From positions 3,808,441 through 3,872,440 of the forward strand of contig BCKC01000001.1 in the NCBI GenBank assembly GCA_001600455.1: DNA of 64,000 bases. Reading direction: 5' to 3'. Positions within the stretch are counted from its first letter, which is position 1. The number at the start of each line of letters is the position of its first letter. This stretch comes from Endocalyx cinctus. Taxonomy: Eukaryota > Ascomycota > Sordariomycetes > Amphisphaeriales > Apiosporaceae. The position numbers were made by a program, and so were the translations under genes. The notes beneath the pieces were generated by a model. The model was not told the DNA's origin. It made no database searches and saw nothing but the letters and a program-made list of their open reading frames with translations. Below are positions 57,860 through 64,000 of the stretch, one piece after another.

Positions 57860-58996
57860 AGAGAGGGACGAGAGACAAGCCGAGGCCGTCGTTGGTGATA
57901 ATAATGATGATGATACCCTGATAGGAAATATGTCTTTACGGAAGGGGCTTATAGATCTATCTAGAAAAAAGGCGTCGGGAGCGTAAGGATTTTTTGGAAA
58001 CAAGTATAAATTGATTTTTCACGCACAAGTATATAAATATACATGTAAATATTCATGTATAAACCATGTATCTATTATGTTAGATTTATTTAGTATCGCA
58101 ATTCTGTCGAATTCAATTATTATTGATTCGCGCCATAAATTCAACTTTCTTTTTCTTCTTTTTTTCAAGCAGTCTTCCCTTTTTTTTTAAAAAAAAAAAA
58201 GGTGGTGCCATTTCCCTCCAGGTTCGATCAGTTGCATACATTCAAATGAAGCTTCAACCATAGATAGGCTACCATAGTCTAGTCATGACTAAATAATATT
58301 CTGCGTTATACGCCGACTGTGGAACTCACTGGTTCAAACATGGTCGAGATGGTTGCCAGACTGAAGAGCTCAGATGGCAGTAGTACCTCGCATTCCATCA
58401 TCGAAACATTGATGGCGTATTCGTCTGTTTTCGGACGTCTAGGATGTTCTGGACGTTAGCATCACGATTTTCCACCTCGATGCAGCTTCGGTCGATCATA
58501 GAAATGTACATAGTAGATGAAAATGGCTTCTGAGAAGCTGTGGGCCACGCCACATTGGGAATAAGCTCGTGGGGTCCACTGTCGTCCACAGACTGGTCTC
58601 GGACAGGGGCTTTCCGGTGTTGAATATTGTCATATCCACTTTTATTTTCCTGATTCTAGTATGGTTGTAGGCTACATACTTGTATGGGCTCACTTTCACT
58701 TCTACATATGCACGAAGTGTGTGGAATGTTCGTAGCCCGTCTATATTTCAGCCTACTGCCAACAAGTGTTGGTGCGACATGTCATGTGAAATGAAAAAGG
58801 GTTAAAAACACCATGTGCAAGATGTCATGTATCGGTACTCGGGGCCACGTAAGGTATCTATCCAAACCGCGTCCTATTGTGTAGAGCGCCGTTTCGTTGA
58901 GCACGGACCTGAAATGGCTCCGCTACCACAGAATGCATTTCTTTGGTAAAGAAACCCCGTATCAAAATGTTTCTATTATCCAGGAAATCACCATCT
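57860..58996. other. Intergenic between convergent membrane protein and GST genes
   Basis: No gene is supported. A T9-A12 palindromic block lies at 58180-58200. The rest is the 3' flanks of both genes. Confidence 0.5.
58180..58200. repeat. Poly-T/poly-A inverted repeat
   Basis: Nine Ts run straight into twelve As, a perfect hairpin-capable palindrome of 18 bases about 0.3 kb after the membrane-protein stop codon. It could take part in 3'-end formation; this is only a suggestion. Confidence 0.7.
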
Positions 58997-59758
58997 CTAT
59001 CCAAGCTTCCTCGCATCTGGCTGCTTAGATAACAGGGCAGCTACGCTGTCATTTGCCATAGTTTGCATACATTGCTCGCGGTACTCGACAGCCTTTTTTA
59101 CCAAGGGCCGCGCCGTGACATTGTTGTGCCACTTGAAGAATTCGGGGAATTCACCCTGGACATCGAAAATCCCGTCCGGGAAGAGAGCGGCGAAGAGGAG
59201 GAGGTCCCACGGCACGAAGGCGAGATCGGCGTACGTGCAACGGTCGCCCACGAGCCAGACGGGCTCGTCCGGGCCAAGACTCAGCTTCCGCCTCTGCTTC
59301 TCCAGACTTCCGTTGATCACCTGCAGGGTCCTCTTCACCTCTCGGGTATAACGGTCGACGGCCGACTGCAGGTTTTCCTCGACATGAAAATGCGTGAACC
59401 ACATCTTCTGCCCGAACATGGGACCCTGCCCGCTCATCTGGAACAGGAGCCAGCTCTGGGTTTGCCACTTTTCGGCGGCCCGATCGTCGCCATAGCTGAT
59501 CTTATGGTTGACGTCGTACTTCTCGATGAGGTAGTTTATGATCGCACCGGATTCCCAGATGGTCACATGGGTATTAGGATCTTCGATCGCAGGAAGTCGT
59601 CCATTTGGATTGAGTGAAGTATAGGGCTCGGATTTGATCTCCGTGTAACTTATCCATTGGATATCATACGGGATTTCGAGTTCTGCCATAACCAAAATGA
59701 CTTTCCAGGGATTAGGCCCGTTTCCGGGAAGACCATTCCAGATTTTAACGGGCTGCAT
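58997..59758 (-). CDS. Ure2-like glutathione S-transferase
   Basis: Single exon, 253 residues, the usual length for a cytosolic GST. The N-terminal thioredoxin-fold domain has GPNPWKVILVMAELEIPYD and NPNGRLPAIEDP, then WESGAIINYLIEKYD with the Glu-Ser pair that binds the glutathione gamma-glutamyl group. The helical C-terminal domain has SWLLFQMSGQGPMFGQ and the conserved TYADLAFVPWD (Asp of the N-capping motif). The NPWKV opening and the MSGQGPMFGQ block are typical of fungal Ure2p-like GSTs. No Asn/Gln-rich prion domain is present. A role in conjugation of xenobiotics or peroxide defence is likely. Transcribed away from the 3.4-kb empty stretch. Confidence 0.96.
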   Translation of the reverse strand: MQPVKIWNGLPGNGPNPWKVILVMAELEIPYDIQWISYTEIKSEPYTSLNPNGRLPAIEDPNTHVTIWESGAIINYLIEKYDVNHKISYGDDRAAEKWQTQSWLLFQMSGQGPMFGQKMWFTHFHVEENLQSAVDRYTREVKRTLQVINGSLEKQRRKLSLGPDEPVWLVGDRCTYADLAFVPWDLLLFAALFPDGIFDVQGEFPEFFKWHNNVTARPLVKKAVEYREQCMQTMANDSVAALLSKQPDARKLG

Positions 59759-60887
59759 ATTGTGTTATGATATTGAGATATTGAGCTAATGGATTGTGAA
59801 AACGGACTCAGGTTACTGATTGAACCGATGACGGGGAGGGGTATCTGGGATCTTTAATGCCCGGGCAGCCGGGTTTACCAGCTCATTATGGACGAACTAT
59901 CTAAAGCGATTGCTTATCGCCGACCTGCTTACATACCAACTGCTTCGGCGGGAGGAAGAGGTGACGATCAATTCAGCAGTCGTCGCAGTTTGCACATCCT
60001 TCTTAAGAGAGGGTGATTATAAACCCGCTGCACAAACAGCCAAGAAAAATTCCGAGGATTTATAATACAGCAATTGAGCGCTACCATCGACCTGATTATT
60101 CGTTTACGGACATGTCGATATTGTCTAAGAAACCTCTTTTTTTTTGTCTACCTCTCTGTTTTTTCTTTCTTTCTTTGGACGGGGGTAAAGCAGCATTATA
60201 AAAACTATATATATATTATCTGTCGTTCGGGTTGAATGAATATTTTACTAAATTTTTGTTGACTTAGATACAATATGGTGGTGGTGACCCAAACATGATG
60301 ATTGTAATGGTAATTCATCCATCTACATTAGGTTCACGGGTAGTCGACGAGTTTCACGGGTCGAAGTAATGCCGCGTTCGAGGTTATCTCCGTGGTTTCA
60401 TTCCTAGGACGACGCGATAAGCCATCGTCTCTTAAACGGTATTGGCGGATTTTTAGGTAAATGAGGAAGACCGACGGGCACAATCTGACGATGTGGAATT
60501 AAAAGGGCATCACGGCATAAAACGAGCTAGTATTCATTCAAATAATATTTCGGGGTAAGCAGTTAGCAGTCACCAAGCAGTGGAGTTTGCTTGGTGCTTA
60601 GTGTACATGCTGACATATATGTATAGAGTTAAATAGGATGAAATTTCTCCCATCGAGAGAAGCCAACACACTACAGTCAGTAGTATAGATGGGTGTATCA
60701 TATTTATTAAGGATTGTAAGTAGATAAATCAACATTCCCAAACCAATCACCACATTTGTCTTAAATATAATCCAATCTTTTTAGGTTTATGTAAATCAAG
60801 GAAGTTTTTTATATCCTAGTCAGCCTAGCTTCAGGGGATCACAGACACTAAAATCATCTACCTAATACTGTACCGTACTCTGTACTT

Positions 60888-60919
60888 GTACTCAGATATG
60901 TACTCAGATATGTACTCAG
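60888..60919. repeat. Short tandem repeat GTACTCAGATAT, 2.7 copies
   Basis: Copies at 60888-60899 and 60900-60911, then GTACTCAG at 60912-60919. Flanking TACTGTACCGTA segments occur on both sides in the same orientation (about 60866 and 60920). Confidence 0.8.
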
Positions 60920-62647
60920 GTACTGTACCGTAGTAGATTTAATGTTTGTTTCTTATCGGCTTTCAATGGATCTATAAACCTTGGAAGATATTAGGTTAGG
61001 TACTTAAGTACCTAGGTATTTAAGTAGTATTAGCACGTACTTTAGTAGGACACTATATACTCTCGGGCACTTAAGCGCCGTAGCTGTGCTCGTACGTGCT
61101 AAAATTGTTATAAAAATAAAGTTGGATCTCTTGGACGGGACCCCCAGGCTTTATATCGAAGCCTAAAAATATGATGGCTTATTAGCTAGGAGAAACAAAT
61201 ATGTGTCTAGAACAAAAGTGTTACCAAAGCTGTACAACTAAAGGGGGTTCAATAAGATATATTAAGGGGTTTTCTGTCTGGACCTATTACGGAGTACTAT
61301 GTATATTATCTACAAGTAGCTGTGCATACACATTACCTGAATGCAGATTGCATATAAGAATAATCAAGGTATGAAGAGAGGGACAAAAAAAAAAGTGCCT
61401 AATAACCAGATAGCGTACTGACCGTCCACTTAGAATTATCCTTGGTATCGCACCCAAGCCTGCCCAGCTTGTTATGAGGTGTTATTCTTTCTTGGCTTTA
61501 TGAAATAGTGTGCATTCCAAAGGAAGGAGAATCACATTCCCAGACAGCCTGCATTACATTAAATAAAGTACTTTGTACTTAATACTCAATACTCTGTTTA
61601 ACATACTCTCCGTAATGATGAAACCAAATGAATAGGTTTTTCACCCCCAATAATGCGTTGGGCAAAGTTCATATGACTTTTTAAGGTACTACAGTATCAA
61701 TTGGGTTAAACTGGCGGGAGGATCGGGACCTGCGTCTTGCGGTGCTTACACATACGTCTGTTTGAGCTGGGCCTGGCTCGGGGTTGGTTTGAGTAACCGG
61801 GGGCGAGTGCTGGTACACGAATCAGCACCAACAGATTTGGTCTTCTCTTCTGCCTCCAAAGATTTATTCTGCATAGTCAGACCGTCTTGGTAGTTGTAAA
61901 ATTTCGCATTTTGCATTTCGCAGTTAATAGTAACCAATTAAATAATAGGATAAAAAATATAGATATCCCTGCCCTTGTTTTCCTGTTTCGGCTTTTGCCT
62001 CGTGTAGGGAAATAAGGACTATAGGTATTACCTAGGACCTAGGTACTTTAGTAGTAGGTTGGGTAGTTAAGTAGTTGTTATATATGGATATTAGTACTAT
62101 GCATACAATCGCATCACGCATTTATTTCCATACTTGTAATATGGATACATATCTATACTACTATGTATGTACATCGATTAATGATAATATTCAAACCCCC
62201 CAAAAAAGAAAACCCCATACTCTTTTACTTTATCCTGATGGATTTTTCAATACTTTTATCTCTGTAATGATTACATTAAAGGCTATTTAACTTGATAGGG
62301 AGCATTACAGTGCTATTATAAGCTTGGAAGCTAACCTAATTCACTTGTTTTGGCCGATAAACTTGCCGCATTACCGCTGATGCCGGTGAACACGGCCTAC
62401 ACTAGTCCCTTAGCGTAGCATGTAGGCGAAATTAGCTGCTCAGCTTAGTGGCACCATCACGAATGGTAATTATCATACTACAAGTTAGTATACATACTTA
62501 CCTGGCACACCTGCTATGTATGTATACGGTTTTTCCGTTTCCCCCCAGTCTTCTCTATATTTCATCCTTCGCCTTCTTCTTCAGTAATAATAACAACCTT
62601 AATCATTCTTCAACAAAACCCAGTCACCGACCCAAAACATAAAACCG

Positions 62648-62671
62648 ACACACACACACACACACACACAC
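62648..62671. repeat. (AC)12 microsatellite
   Basis: Twelve uninterrupted AC units in intergenic DNA about 0.5 kb upstream of the last gene. Confidence 0.9.
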
Positions 62672-63158
62672 TCGTTTAAAACAAACATTTCATTCGAAAT
62701 GAACAATAACAGCAACAATAACTGATCTTTAATATCGTATATAAACTGATCAGCTCGAGATTACCGACTTAAAAATCACGATCTCTGTTATATTATTAAT
62801 ATCGGTTTTCGGCAATATACTTGACCCATTCAAATCTGGGCCACTTCCGATTTCACGATCCCGCCAAGATCAATCCATCGAATTCACTCATTTTCGCGCG
62901 ACACGTATAATTCACCACCATAGGAATCGGTACAAATTTGAAGAGGGACATTGCGAACATCGTCGATTCAGTTGAGCATAATTGGTATTTCTTTGCGACA
63001 AGTTGGAACAGCTGCATCAATTTTCTATTTACCGCCCACGTTTTTAAAACCCGCCGACACCACGAGGACCGAGTGGTTTTAATTGAATCCTCCGGAATTT
63101 GTTGGCTGTATGAATTCACGATTAAAAACATAAAGGTGTATTTAATTCAAGTGACAGA

Positions 63159-63990
63159 ATGGGTAAGAATATCTTCTCTTGCTGGAAATCTTCGAACTTT
63201 GTAAATAGCGTGGAACTAATGAATGATTGATCTTAATAACAGCCCAAACTACCATTGTGCCGTTCGCGTCGCTACCGTCGTGTGCTACACTTTGCGGCCC
63301 CCTATACGACGCGAATGGAGCCTGTGTACCACCTGTTCAAACTGCTACCGAAACCAGTGTCTGGGACAGCTGTTTCTGCTCTCAAACCGTTTTGCAACCA
63401 TTCAGCACTACCACAGCTGGTCCCTGTACTGCTTGCTCTACCGTAGAGAATGCGCTATCAAGCATACAAGCTTGGTACCTAAGCTTGTGTGATAACGAGG
63501 CTGCTGTGGTAACCACATCCTCGAGCAGCACAAGCACAGGCTCAAGTAGCCACTCGAGCGATGGAAGTAGCGGAGACTGGTAAGCTTGCTTCTTCCTCTT
63601 CTTCTTCCTCCCCCTTCTCGTCCTTCTCTTCATATCACCTTTTCTAAATTGAAAATCAATCCCATGTACCCTCTAACCTGGTATCATCGCAGGCTCTCGA
63701 CCCATTGGAAATGGGTCATTTTCATCGTGGTGGTTGTTGTGGGGATTGCGGGTATTTGGATCGGAGCTTGCATCTGGCGTCGAAAATATTTAAAGAAGAA
63801 GGATCGGATGTATGAACTTGGTAAGGGGTTGCCCAGTTCGGTCGCCGTTAACACCCAAGGTAATTTGGTTGGTCCTGGCGCTCGCGACAGTAATTATCCC
63901 CAACCTGGCATGTTCATGTCTGGCTCCGGCGGCGTCGCAGAAAAGCCGAAAAAGACGCGCAAGAAGTGGAACGTGACGGAACGAACTTAG
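63159..63990 (+). CDS. Single-pass membrane protein with Cys-rich ectodomain; first coding exon is ATG-G
   Basis: Proposed exons: 63159-63162 (ATG plus one base), 63243-63579, 63693-63990, with introns of 80 and 113 bases; 212 residues. The long frame has no ATG upstream of MAQTTIVPFASLPSC, and a perfect GTAAGA donor follows ATG-G at 63163, with TAACAG as acceptor 80 bases later. The ectodomain (about 1-113) has eight or more Cys (LPSCATLCGPLYDANGACVP, SCFCSQTV, CTACSTV, LCDN) and then a Ser/Thr-rich stalk. A membrane helix follows (about 122-143, WVIFIVVVVVGIAGIWIGAC) and then a basic cytosolic tail with YELGKGLPSS. The architecture is familiar in uncharacterised filamentous-fungus proteins. 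No signal peptide is seen; the start is inferred and could instead lie in a further upstream exon. Confidence 0.7.
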
Positions 63991-64000
63991 ATCAACAGAA

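Larger units (their letters stand above)
59759..63158. other. AT-rich 3.4-kb region without supported genes
   Basis: Open frames are short and of random type. Short palindromic TACTTAAGTACCTAGGTA-like tracts occur near 61000 and 62030. A 12-mer GTACTCAGATAT repeats at 60888-60919, and TACGGAGTA lies at 61288-61296. A (AC)12 run lies at 62648-62671. No tRNA or transposon features were found. Confidence 0.55.

Overview
This window looks like nuclear DNA of a filamentous ascomycete (Pezizomycotina; the class is not fixed by the sequence, Sordariomycetes is only a guess). The genes carry short introns (50 to about 118 bases) with GTAAGT/GTATGT-type donors, CTAAC-like branch sites and AG acceptors. 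The gene set is fungal: RRS1, mitochondrial Rsm23/DAP3, MCM7, PEX1, a Ste20/GCK kinase, TEL2, UBA3, a deuterolysin protease and Ure2-like glutathione transferase. Gene models were joined by hand by checking reading phase across every intron; all joins keep frame. No tRNA, rRNA, CRISPR array or intact transposon was found.

Layout. 1-27.5 kb is a dense housekeeping block: a RhoGAP protein (+), RRS1 (-) and RSM23 (+) sharing a 412-base divergent promoter, MCM7 (-) and PEX1 (+) sharing a 729-base divergent promoter with MluI cell-cycle boxes, a Ste20-like kinase (+), TEL2 (-) and UBA3 (+) divergent from each other. A dinucleotide microsatellite (CA then 42 x CT) lies between the convergent kinase and TEL2 genes.

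27.5-38 kb is sparser: a 3.8-kb stretch with only a broken coding-like remnant, a secreted deuterolysin-type zinc protease (31.4-32.7 kb), and a large unrecognised, mostly disordered nuclear-type protein with a C-terminal coiled coil (33.8-36.6 kb).

38.1-49.0 kb is the most interesting part: three genes that together look like a hydantoin/oxoproline-type cyclic amide utilisation cluster. They are a HyuA-HyuB (hydantoinase/5-oxoprolinase) fusion, a HyuA-DUF917 fusion, and an NCS1-family (Fur-type) transporter. The last two are divergently transcribed from a 791-base region with nine GATA-factor sites, which suggests nitrogen control. The HyuA-HyuB gene has one in-frame TGA exactly where a conserved Trp is expected, so it is either truncated, polymorphic or mis-sequenced.

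49-64 kb is gene-poor and AT-rich in places: a small two-exon gene of unknown function, a DUF2235 alpha/beta-hydrolase-like gene, two single-pass membrane proteins with Cys-rich ectodomains (one with an intron straight after ATG-G), and a Ure2-like GST. The last 3.4 kb before the final gene has no supported gene.
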